A DNA stretch of 11,128 nucleotides from Bacteroidota bacterium (GTDB taxonomy: Bacteria; Bacteroidota; Bacteroidia; Bacteroidales; UBA1715): NCBI GenBank assembly GCA_029266015.1, contig JAJUFK010000062.1:1-11128 (forward strand), in the 5' to 3' direction. A program made the position numbers and the translations under genes. Positions 1-6,663 of this stretch are shown here, piece by piece. The first letter of the stretch is position 1. Each line of letters starts with the position of its first letter. Under the pieces are notes generated by a model, which was not told where the DNA came from, ran no database searches, and saw only the letters and a list, made by a program, of their open reading frames with translations.

Positions 1-113
1 ATTCCTAATTTAGGAAAAAATATTTGTTTTCCTCTGTCTGACAACATTGCAAATACTGCCGAATTTTCTTTTTGAATTATTTCATTCAAAACAACTGCTT
101 GTGGATCTGTCAT
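1..113 (-). CDS. Probable PLP-dependent aminotransferase, N-terminal fragment
   Basis: Reading the minus strand from an ATG at 113-111, an open frame runs to the left edge without a stop (37 whole codons), so only the N-terminus of this gene is present. The peptide starts MTDPQAVVLNEIIQ and ends near GKQIFFPKLG. From memory this resembles the N-terminal helix and the FFPK segment of class I/II fold-type I aminotransferases common in Bacteroidales, which transfer amino groups in the cytoplasm using pyridoxal phosphate. No catalytic residue lies in the visible part: the PLP-binding lysine would be far beyond the edge. A perfect -7 element (TATCTTTG on this strand, 165-158) lies about 45 bases upstream of the ATG and supports this start. 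The gene is divergent from the next one. The family call is a recollection from a short stretch and could be wrong; that a coding start lies here is more secure. Confidence 0.5.
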   Translation of the reverse strand, partial: MTDPQAVVLNEIIQKENSAVFAMLSDRGKQIFFPKLG

Positions 114-157
114 TGTAATAATTTTTTAACTGTTAATTATACATTATTGTTCAATGT

Positions 158-165
158 CAAAGATA
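158..165 (-). promoter_or_regulatory. Candidate -7 promoter element for the leftward gene
   Basis: Read on the minus strand this is TATCTTTG, an exact match to the Bacteroidota -7 consensus TAnnTTTG. It would start transcription near 150 and leave a leader of roughly 37 bases before the ATG at 113. No TTG lies at the usual 19-21 base distance for a -33 element, so support rests on the -7 box and its position. Confidence 0.35.
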
Positions 166-195
166 TTGCTATAGTGCTTTGTAATACATACAATT

Positions 196-203
196 TAATT
201 TTG
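196..203 (+). promoter_or_regulatory. Candidate -7 promoter element for the rightward gene
   Basis: TAATTTTG matches TAnnTTTG exactly and lies about 58 bases upstream of the ATG at 262. A TTTG at 178-181 is only 14 bases upstream, too close for a standard -33 element. A weaker alternative box, TTACTTTG (one mismatch), is at 238-245, nearer the start. Together with the minus-strand box at 158-165 this makes a compact divergent promoter region in the 148-base gap between the two genes. Confidence 0.3.
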
Positions 204-261
204 AATACTTCATATTTTTTTATGATGTTTTGTATATTTACTTTGTAAAAATTTTGATTCT

Positions 262-2310
262 ATGAATTGTATTTCACCTGTATTTTATAAAAACCATATT
301 GATTTTGTTTGCAACAATTCAACAGTATATAGTCGTTCAAGAATAATTGTAATTCCAGAAAATTGTGAACCAATACAGTTTCCAATTGAATGTTTAAACA
401 ATACAATATATGCTCATTTAGGTGAATTTGGAATTTACAGAGAAGTTTTTACCAAAAAAACAAACGTATTGTGCGGAACTATTTCATTAGAATGTAAAAC
501 AAATACTCCATGTATACTTGTATGTCCACTTGATACCGCGCAACAACCAACACCACCCTATTATCAAATTCCCGGATTTTTGTATGGCACCAACAATGCC
601 AATGGTTCTTTCGGTAAACAACCTAAATTTACATATAACAACTCACAAGACACATATACAAGCAACCGCTGGTATACTCGTGCCGACAGAAGTACACATA
701 ACTGTGTGATATCTGTAAGTAAATCTATCGTTTGCTCTATAGGAATTCAAGAATATTTAAAAGGCATTTCATACAATCCCATTGATGATTGGAAGCCAAA
801 ATTTGCTTATAACGGATTGTTTTTAGATACTTCTGAAACACACATACATTCTATAGGATTCACATTAGGATATATGCACAAACCATATCGCTATACATGG
901 GTATGGGACGACCCTAAAACTCCCGACATACATAAATACACACACGGATATATTTATAATGCACAAGGATTAACTCTTACCGCAACTTGTTATTATTTTG
1001 CCCAACAAACTATCAAAGGTATACCATCATACGGAAATGCTTTGCAAGCACATTACAAAACTATACATACACCACCTAAGGTATGTTCTACAAGAATAGA
1101 TGCTATGCGTATGTGTACAGATGCTATACTCAAATATGGATGGAATAATGAACATTCTTTTTTTATTCTTTCTGACAATAGTGACGAAGGTAGAAACAGA
1201 GGAAATATTGGATGGACAGGTGGTATGCAAGTTGCATACCCTATATTAAAAGCCGGTATTCGATTACAAAATGCAAGATATATAGAATGTGCGACACAAT
1301 ATATGCACACCATTTCAAATACAGCTATGAATTCCAAAGCTCATCTCCTTTACGAAGAATTTCGTGATGGTAAGTGGCATGTAGATGGCTGGTGGGGACG
1401 TAGAGAAGATTGCTATAATTGGGGTGATAATCCTCTTCATTCGGCCTATTGTAACGGACAAGCAGCTTATTACTTACTAAAATCATATTTAGAAACAGGT
1501 TGTATCAACACACAGTGGTTCAATACAGCTCATATAATTTTAGAAACAGCTCGTTCACAACAATTAAAATCAGGTGCATATGCTCGGTTCTATAATCCTG
1601 ATAATGGCAATGGAGTTGATTATACAGGATTTCAAGCATGTTGGTTTGTTCCCGGAATGATATTACTTGCAACTATTACACATAATACCAAATATACAGT
1701 TAGTGCACAAAAAGCTATTGAGTATTACACCCAATTTCATACACAAGGAGAATTATATGGTACACCAATGGATACCCATGAAGCTGTTGACGAAGAAGGA
1801 AACTTAGCCTATATAATTGGCTGTGTAGAAATGCATAAACACACATTGGATTCTCATTATATAGAATTAGCCTGTATAGGATTAGATTATGAATTTTCAT
1901 GGAAATTTGCATATAACACAGTATTTTCAAATGAACCATTACGCGGCTTACGTTGGTGTAGTTGCGGAGGGTCTATTACCAGTACACATAATCCGCATAT
2001 ACACCCTATGGGCAATTTAATTGCCGGCGAAATGTACTATATATATAAACATACCGGTAATGAGTATATAGCAAGTCGCCTCAAAGATACATGTATATGG
2101 GGATTAAGCACTTTCAATTCGCAAAATATACATTTTGGATTTGGAGAAATTGGATTTCAAACCGAACAATTTTTTCATTCCGACGCACTATTACTACCAT
2201 GGTGGAAAAAACACGATGGCGGTATTTGGGAAGCATATTTACCGTGGGCTTCAGGCTGTATTATTCTTAACGCAGCCGAAGATATTCCCGATACTTTCTT
2301 TCAAGAATAA
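262..2310 (+). CDS. Uncharacterised six-hairpin glycosidase-like protein
   Basis: A complete 682-residue protein whose family I do not recognise. There is no signal peptide or membrane segment, so it is probably cytoplasmic. Residues 1 to about 280 look beta-rich, with short strands and many aromatic and Thr/Ser residues. From about 285 on it is made of alternating helices rich in Trp, His and acidic residues, like the (alpha/alpha)-barrel C-terminal half of many glycoside hydrolases, lyases and sugar epimerases. Acidic-aromatic clusters that could line an active site are D305-N-S-D308-E309 followed by G317-W-T-G-G-M322; W372 to D389 (containing D375, W377, W378, E382, D383, W387, D389); D504-T-H-E507 with D510-E-E512; and W565-C-S-C-G-G570 followed by H576, H579 and H581. 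The start at 262 is the first ATG after the promoter region. Function is inferred from overall character only; a sugar isomerase or lyase is equally possible. Confidence 0.55.
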   Translation: MNCISPVFYKNHIDFVCNNSTVYSRSRIIVIPENCEPIQFPIECLNNTIYAHLGEFGIYREVFTKKTNVLCGTISLECKTNTPCILVCPLDTAQQPTPPYYQIPGFLYGTNNANGSFGKQPKFTYNNSQDTYTSNRWYTRADRSTHNCVISVSKSIVCSIGIQEYLKGISYNPIDDWKPKFAYNGLFLDTSETHIHSIGFTLGYMHKPYRYTWVWDDPKTPDIHKYTHGYIYNAQGLTLTATCYYFAQQTIKGIPSYGNALQAHYKTIHTPPKVCSTRIDAMRMCTDAILKYGWNNEHSFFILSDNSDEGRNRGNIGWTGGMQVAYPILKAGIRLQNARYIECATQYMHTISNTAMNSKAHLLYEEFRDGKWHVDGWWGRREDCYNWGDNPLHSAYCNGQAAYYLLKSYLETGCINTQWFNTAHIILETARSQQLKSGAYARFYNPDNGNGVDYTGFQACWFVPGMILLATITHNTKYTVSAQKAIEYYTQFHTQGELYGTPMDTHEAVDEEGNLAYIIGCVEMHKHTLDSHYIELACIGLDYEFSWKFAYNTVFSNEPLRGLRWCSCGGSITSTHNPHIHPMGNLIAGEMYYIYKHTGNEYIASRLKDTCIWGLSTFNSQNIHFGFGEIGFQTEQFFHSDALLLPWWKKHDGGIWEAYLPWASGCIILNAAEDIPDTFFQE

Positions 2311-2363
2311 ACAATGCTTTTATAATCGTTGTATTATCTTATTTTTTTGTGTAAAAAAATTCA

Positions 2364-2371
2364 TACATTTG
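2364..2371 (+). promoter_or_regulatory. Candidate -7 promoter element for the DUF2851 gene
   Basis: TACATTTG matches TAnnTTTG exactly. Transcription would begin about 7 bases downstream, just before the ATG at 2393. This favours 2393 over the in-frame ATG at 2135, which lies inside the preceding gene and upstream of this box. No well-spaced -33 TTG is present: the nearest TTTG, at 2346-2349, is only 14 bases upstream. Confidence 0.4.
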
Positions 2372-2392
2372 TGTACGCAACACAACAACCGT

Positions 2393-3673
2393 ATGACAGA
2401 ATTATTTTTACACCATATATGGCAATATCAATTATTTGACCATACACATCTAAAAACAACCAATGGTGAAGCTATTGAAATAGTTACTGCCGGCATGTAT
2501 AATTCCAATGCTGGTCCTGATTTTTTGCAAGCAACAATTAAAATAGATAACACACTTTGGGTTGGCAACATTGAAATACACTTACAATCAAACGATTGGT
2601 ACACTCACAAACATCATTTGCAACCCGAATATAATTCGGTAATACTTCATGTTGTTTCTGTATATAACAAACCTGTTGTGAATCAAAAACACGTAGAAAT
2701 TCCAACTCTCATTTTACCAATTACATCACGTCATCAATATTCATGGAATCTATTATCAAATTGCAGTTTACATAAAACATGTAATAGTATATTTTCTTCA
2801 ATTGATACTTTCACTACCAATATGTGGTTTGACCGTTTAGTTATTGAACGTTTTGAATCAAAAGCAAATACAATACTCTGTGACTTTGAATCAACTAATT
2901 CATCGTGGGAATCGACCTGCTATAGAACTATAAGCAGAGCTTTGGGAAATCCTCTTAACTCACAACCATTTGAAATGCTTACACAATCTGTTTCTTTAGG
3001 AATATTAACCAAACACTCTCACTCCATTTTTCAATTAGAGGCTATTCTATTAGGACAAGCAGGCTTATTACACAATCATTCAACAAGTACATATGCTATA
3101 GAATTATTTAAAGAATACACCTTTTTACAAAAAAAATATTCACTTACTCCAATAGCAGCTTCTATGTGGAAATTTTCAAAAATGCGTCCTATGAGTTTTC
3201 CACCTATTCGTATTGCTCAATTATGTGAACTTATGTATCGCTCTCGTTCGTTAACATCGCACATTCTTGAGTGTGCACATATTCAAAACATAATAACATT
3301 GTTTGACATTACACTACATGATTATTGGGATACACACTACACGCTCCACGAACAATCTCCTTATAAAAAAAAACATATTGGCATACACACCATACATTCA
3401 ATTATAATAAATGCAATAATTCCTTTTCTGTTTGCATACGGCAGCAAAACCAATCAAGAAATATATAAAGAACGTGCTCTTGAATTTTTAGAATCACTTC
3501 CGTCAGAGCAAAATTCAATACTTTCGCATTGGCAACAGTTAGGAATACAATCTCATAATGCATATAGAAGTCAAGCTTTACTGCAATTGCATAAAGAATA
3601 TTGTAATACAAAACGATGTTTACATTGTGTATTCGGACACACATATTTTTCACATATTTTAAAAAAATATTAA
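2393..3673 (+). CDS. DUF2851 family protein
   Basis: A 426-residue protein matching DUF2851, a family of unknown function common in Bacteroidota. Recognisable segments are N38-x-N-A-G-P-D-F44, then G58-N-I-E-I-H63, S66-x-D-W69, the histidines at 72, 74 and 75, and N81-S-V-I-L-H-V-V88; these are the family's conserved N-terminal core. Further on are C130, an arginine-rich helix around R150 (WFDRLVIERFESK), and a cysteine cluster at the very end (C404-x4-C409-x2-C412, then H416). There is no signal peptide, so it is probably cytoplasmic. The frame stays open back to 2135, but that extension lies in coding sequence of the previous gene and lacks family resemblance. The P-D ... E-x-H arrangement recalls PD-(D/E)XK nucleases; that is an inference, and no activity is established. 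Thioredoxin follows 76 bases later on the same strand. Confidence 0.85.
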   Translation: MTELFLHHIWQYQLFDHTHLKTTNGEAIEIVTAGMYNSNAGPDFLQATIKIDNTLWVGNIEIHLQSNDWYTHKHHLQPEYNSVILHVVSVYNKPVVNQKHVEIPTLILPITSRHQYSWNLLSNCSLHKTCNSIFSSIDTFTTNMWFDRLVIERFESKANTILCDFESTNSSWESTCYRTISRALGNPLNSQPFEMLTQSVSLGILTKHSHSIFQLEAILLGQAGLLHNHSTSTYAIELFKEYTFLQKKYSLTPIAASMWKFSKMRPMSFPPIRIAQLCELMYRSRSLTSHILECAHIQNIITLFDITLHDYWDTHYTLHEQSPYKKKHIGIHTIHSIIINAIIPFLFAYGSKTNQEIYKERALEFLESLPSEQNSILSHWQQLGIQSHNAYRSQALLQLHKEYCNTKRCLHCVFGHTYFSHILKKY

Positions 3674-3749
3674 AAAAAATGTAAGGAGTTTTAATTAGTG
3701 CGTCTAAAACGCTAAATAAACAATAGTATAAATTAAAAAAACTAAAACA

Positions 3750-4106
3750 ATGGTAGAACATTTAACAGTTCAAAGCTTTAAAGATAAAGTATTTGACTAC
3801 GAAAAGAACAAAGAATGGAGTTATTCGGGAACACAACCTGCAATTATTGATTTTTATGCAGACTGGTGTGGTCCTTGCAAAATGGTAGCTCCCATAATAG
3901 AAGAATTGGCAAAAGAATATGAAGGTAAAGTAACATTTTATAAAATAAATACCGAACAAGAACAAGAATTATCGGCTGTTTTCGGAATTCGCAGTATACC
4001 TTCGTTGCTTTTTATTCCAACTAACGGGCAACCACAAATGGCTCAAGGTGCATTACCAAAAAAATCGTTTAAAGATGCTATAAAAGACGTATTTGGAGTA
4101 CAATAA
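3750..4106 (+). CDS. trxA: Thioredoxin (cytosolic)
   Basis: A 118-residue single-domain thioredoxin, close to the usual length. It reduces protein disulfides in the cytoplasm and is itself recycled by thioredoxin reductase. The active site W39-C-G-P-C43 sits after the central strand (AIIDFYAD), and the conserved cis-proline is P84 in R81-S-I-P-S-L. There is no signal peptide, which separates it from the periplasmic TlpA/ResA-type proteins also common in Bacteroidota. The N-terminal extension (residues 1-28, with KNKEWSYSG) fits a form I recall as common in Bacteroidales. The ATG follows an A-rich stretch without a nearby ribosome binding site, as is usual in this phylum. An inverted repeat starts 9 bases after the stop codon and probably ends transcription. 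I saw no clear promoter in the 76-base upstream gap, so it may be transcribed with the DUF2851 gene. The symbol follows common usage; species with several thioredoxins number them differently. Confidence 0.95.
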   Translation: MVEHLTVQSFKDKVFDYEKNKEWSYSGTQPAIIDFYADWCGPCKMVAPIIEELAKEYEGKVTFYKINTEQEQELSAVFGIRSIPSLLFIPTNGQPQMAQGALPKKSFKDAIKDVFGVQ

Positions 4107-4114
4107 TAAACACT

Positions 4115-4154
4115 AACTTCTCTACAACACAATACAAATAGTTGTAGAGAAGTT
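4115..4154 (+). terminator. Hairpin terminator after thioredoxin
   Basis: Arms AACTTCTCTACAAC (4115-4128) and GTTGTAGAGAAGTT (4141-4154) are perfect 14-base complements around a 12-base A-rich loop. The repeat starts 9 bases after the thioredoxin stop and is followed by TATATATC rather than a long T run, so it may be a weak intrinsic terminator or an mRNA-stabilising 3' hairpin. It also separates thioredoxin from the DPP IV promoter. Confidence 0.65.
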
Positions 4155-4182
4155 TATATATCAATAATTAAAATAAAAAAAA

Positions 4183-4190
4183 TATTTTTG
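4183..4190 (+). promoter_or_regulatory. Candidate -7 promoter element for DPP IV
   Basis: TATTTTTG matches TAnnTTTG exactly and sits 19 bases upstream of the ATG at 4210, giving a leader of about a dozen bases. No -33 TTG is present at 19-21 bases upstream. Its place between the thioredoxin hairpin and the DPP IV start fits an independent promoter. Confidence 0.45.
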
Positions 4191-4209
4191 TATATATTAT
4201 TATTGATAT

Positions 4210-6357
4210 ATGAAACGTACTATTAATATTGTATTCTTACTATGCACTATAATTACATCAACTTTTGGACAATTAACCATAGAAGATATTTGGAAACATT
4301 ATACGTACTATCCTTTTGGAATCTCAAAAGTTTTTCATAGCAATACCGGTACAAGTATGTATATTGTAGAATCAAATAAAGTACTACAAATTCCATATTC
4401 AAAACAAAGAACCACAACCATACTCGATGCAAACGGAAGAATACCACACGAAATTTACTCCATACAATTTTCTCCTTCTGAAGACATAATGCTTGCTGCT
4501 ACTAATATTGAAATGATTAGACGCAATTCATATAGTGCTCAATATTTTATGTATCATATTTCAACCGATTCTCTCCATTTATTACTTTCTGATTCTATTC
4601 GTATACAAAACCCTACATTTTCACCTACCAATAATACCATTTGTTATTTTTACAACAACAATTTATATATTACAAACAGCATTGATTCTCCGTATGCTAT
4701 AACAAATGATGGTGCATACAATAAAATCATAAATGGAATGCCCGACTGGGTAAGCGAAGAAGAATTTGACATACAACAAGCATTTGCATGGTCACCACAA
4801 GGTACGCATATAGCATATCTACAATGGGATGAAAGCACTGTGCCGGAATACACTATACAAAAATATAGCACAACCTATCCCGAACTTTTTACATATAAAT
4901 ACCCCAAAGCAGGAGAAGAACCTGCACAAGTACGTGCTAAAATATATTCTGTACAAACTCAAAAAACAAGTACAATACAATTTCCCGGCACATATACCTA
5001 TATACCTGAATTTTCATGGATTGACAGTACTCATATAGCATTTACACTGCTCAATAGATTACAAAACAAAGTAGAAATAGCTGTTTACTCGTTACTAGAT
5101 AATTCTTGTAAAATTGTATATACATACACAAGCAAAACATATGTTGACATTCCTACATATTTTACCCATATAGAAGGAACAAATTCATTTATAATTTGCA
5201 ATGACAGCGATGGATATAACAATCTTTACATATATACATACGAATCGGGATTTGCAAAAAAAATAACACAAAACTTAGGAGATATAACAGATGTTTATGG
5301 GTATTTTAAAGAGAGTAACACCATTATGTTTCAAGCAACAAACAATAATCCGCTTGAACGATATGTTTTTGAATTGAATTTACAAACCGGCGTATTACAC
5401 TGTTTATCAGACGAGCCCGGCACACACACTTTAGATGTTAATTCCTTAGGAACCGGGTGGATACGAGAATATTCTAATAAAAATCCTATGGTAACAGTAT
5501 ACATTGAAGGAAAAAACTTAGAACAAAATCGTGAGCCATTTGCTAATTATTGGATGCAAGATGTAGCAAAAAACATGAAATTTTCAACAGTTGAATTTTT
5601 CACTATTCCAACGCAAGATAACGAAAAACTTAACGCATATATAATGAAACCACACAAGTTTAGAAAAACTAAACAATATCCTGTTGTAGTAATGGTATAT
5701 GGTGGTCCCGGAATGCAAAAGGTAACAAATGAATGGAATTACGATTTCTATTGGAACCAATATCTAACCCAACATGGATATATTGTAGTAGCTGTAGATT
5801 GCAGAGGCACCGATGGTAGAGGCAGTAATTTCAGGAAACAAACATATTTGAACTTAGGCGAAAAAGAAAGTTTCGATTTTGCTGCAACAGCTCAATATTT
5901 ACGAACATTACCTTATGTTGATAAACAAAATATTACTATTCAAGGGTGGAGTTATGGAGCCTATATGGCATTACTAACAGCAGCAAAATATCCTGATTCA
6001 TACAATTCGGTAATTGCTATAGCCCCTGTTACAAAATGGGAATTATATGATAATATTTATACAGAACGCTACATGCAAACCCCAACATTGAATCCTGAAG
6101 GGTACAAAAACAGTAGTGTATTTACCTATATACAAAATATAAAAGCTCCAATTCTATTAGCTCATGGAACAGCCGATGATAATGTACATATACAAAACAC
6201 ATATGAACTCATTTCAGAATTAATTAAGAATGAAAAAGATTTTGAAACACTTATCTTCCCCAACGACGAACATAGTTTATTTGGAAAAAACTCCCGAATG
6301 TATCTATACTCAAAATACATAGATTTTTTAGAAACCCATTCTAAATCTAATAAATAA
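4210..6357 (+). CDS. Dipeptidyl-peptidase IV (S9B serine peptidase)
   Basis: A 715-residue S9B prolyl peptidase, which removes N-terminal X-Pro or X-Ala dipeptides. Residues 1-20 form a signal peptide (basic MKR, hydrophobic core, likely cleavage after T-F-G20 before Q21), so it is exported, probably to the periplasm. Residues from about 45 to 440 are the beta-propeller. It carries the DPP IV double-glutamate motif D179-W-V-S-E183-E184-E185-F, whose E184 and E185 bind the substrate amino terminus. The C-terminal alpha/beta hydrolase domain has Y497 (VYGGPG, oxyanion), nucleophile S581 (G579-W-S-Y-G583), Y613 and Y617 of the substrate pocket (YDNIYTERYM), D656 (HGTADDNVH) and H688 (DEHS), so the triad is complete. 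Length is normal for the family. The nucleophile elbow reads GWSYGA where most members have GWSYGG, and S182 replaces the usual Tyr before the glutamates. In asaccharolytic Bacteroidales such enzymes feed on dipeptides. It has its own -7 box and no partner gene. Confidence 0.95.
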   Translation: MKRTINIVFLLCTIITSTFGQLTIEDIWKHYTYYPFGISKVFHSNTGTSMYIVESNKVLQIPYSKQRTTTILDANGRIPHEIYSIQFSPSEDIMLAATNIEMIRRNSYSAQYFMYHISTDSLHLLLSDSIRIQNPTFSPTNNTICYFYNNNLYITNSIDSPYAITNDGAYNKIINGMPDWVSEEEFDIQQAFAWSPQGTHIAYLQWDESTVPEYTIQKYSTTYPELFTYKYPKAGEEPAQVRAKIYSVQTQKTSTIQFPGTYTYIPEFSWIDSTHIAFTLLNRLQNKVEIAVYSLLDNSCKIVYTYTSKTYVDIPTYFTHIEGTNSFIICNDSDGYNNLYIYTYESGFAKKITQNLGDITDVYGYFKESNTIMFQATNNNPLERYVFELNLQTGVLHCLSDEPGTHTLDVNSLGTGWIREYSNKNPMVTVYIEGKNLEQNREPFANYWMQDVAKNMKFSTVEFFTIPTQDNEKLNAYIMKPHKFRKTKQYPVVVMVYGGPGMQKVTNEWNYDFYWNQYLTQHGYIVVAVDCRGTDGRGSNFRKQTYLNLGEKESFDFAATAQYLRTLPYVDKQNITIQGWSYGAYMALLTAAKYPDSYNSVIAIAPVTKWELYDNIYTERYMQTPTLNPEGYKNSSVFTYIQNIKAPILLAHGTADDNVHIQNTYELISELIKNEKDFETLIFPNDEHSLFGKNSRMYLYSKYIDFLETHSKSNK

Positions 6358-6383
6358 AAACACTGAAAAATTAAATGTTAAGG

Positions 6384-6413
6384 TTGTGTTACTTTAAAAA
6401 AAATGTATTTTTG
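6384..6413 (+). promoter_or_regulatory. Promoter of tRNA-Leu (-33 TTG, -7 TAnnTTTG)
   Basis: TTG at 6384-6386 and TATTTTTG at 6406-6413 are separated by 19 bases, the standard Bacteroidota sigma-ABfr spacing, and the mature tRNA begins 12 bases after the -7 box. This is the best-formed promoter in the window, as expected for a strongly transcribed stable RNA. Confidence 0.75.
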
Positions 6414-6425
6414 CATATCAATTGA

Positions 6426-6509
6426 GCCCGGATGTTGGAATTGGTAGACAAGCATGGTTGAGGGCCATGTGCTCTTAAGGGTGTGCAGGTTCAAATCCTG
6501 TTCCGGGCA
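6426..6509 (+). tRNA. tRNA-Leu (anticodon GAG)
   Basis: An 84-base class II tRNA. The acceptor stem pairs GCCCGGA (6426-6432) with TCCGGGC (6502-6508), with discriminator A at 6509. The D-arm has the leucine-type GGAATTGGTAGAC segment. The anticodon stem pairs CATGG (6453-6457) with CCATG (6465-6469) around TTGAGGG, giving anticodon GAG at 6460-6462, which reads CUC and CUU codons. A long variable arm (about 6470-6484, with a CTC/AAGG-type stem) identifies the leucine/serine class. The T-arm is GCAGG, TTCAAAT, CCTGT (6485-6501). The 3' CCA is not encoded (ACAAAA follows), so it must be added by the CCA-adding enzyme. A dedicated promoter precedes it and a strong terminator follows, so it is a single-gene transcript. 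Confidence 0.96.
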
Positions 6510-6510
6510 C

Positions 6511-6549
6511 AAAACAAAACGCTTCTTTTTATAAGAAGCGTTTTGTTTT
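6511..6549 (+). terminator. Strong intrinsic terminator after tRNA-Leu
   Basis: A perfect 17-bp stem: arm 6511-6527 (AAAACAAAACGCTTCTT) pairs with 6533-6549 (AAGAAGCGTTTTGTTTT) around a 5-base loop TTTAT. The GC core is flanked by an A run on the 5' side and a T-rich 3' side, so it can work on both strands. It begins 2 bases after the mature tRNA end and insulates the GH65 operon from tRNA transcription. Confidence 0.85.
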
Positions 6550-6630
6550 ATAAAGACCACTGCACGCCAAAAATTCTTGTATTTCATAACATATATACAG
6601 TTTGAATAACAGTATAACACAAAAAATTAC

Positions 6631-6649
6631 TATTATTGTAACAATAATA
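6631..6649. promoter_or_regulatory. Perfect palindrome upstream of GH65 start (possible operator)
   Basis: TATTATTGT, one central A, ACAATAATA: perfect 9-base arms ending 14 bases before the GH65 ATG. No convincing TAnnTTTG box was found in the 114-base gap after the tRNA terminator; the closest, TATTATTG at 6631-6638, has one mismatch and lies inside the palindrome. A repressor or activator site controlling this operon is possible, but the arms are nearly pure A/T, so chance is not excluded. Confidence 0.3.
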
Positions 6650-6663
6650 TAAATACGTATAAT

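Noticed and set aside
238..245. TTACTTTG as main promoter of the gene at 262
   Set aside because: It has one mismatch to TAnnTTTG and would leave a very short leader; the perfect box at 196-203 is preferred, though this one is not excluded.
1053..1337. Antisense open frame (94 codons) inside the unknown enzyme gene
   Set aside because: It is fully embedded in a convincing plus-strand gene, has no promoter or family resemblance, and its composition reflects the complementary strand.
2135..2392. 86-residue in-frame N-terminal extension of the DUF2851 frame
   Set aside because: It lies mostly inside the 3' coding part of the previous gene, a perfect -7 box (2364-2371) falls just before the ATG at 2393, and the recognisable DUF2851 sequence begins at 2393.
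6426..6509. tRNA-Leu as an integration site for a mobile element
   Set aside because: I see no second copy of the tRNA 3' end in the window, no integrase or phage gene, and the downstream genes are ordinary metabolic and repair genes.
6378..6620. Minus-strand open frame of 80 codons across the tRNA region
   Set aside because: It reads antisense through the tRNA and its terminator hairpin and resembles no protein; it is a by-product of these structures.
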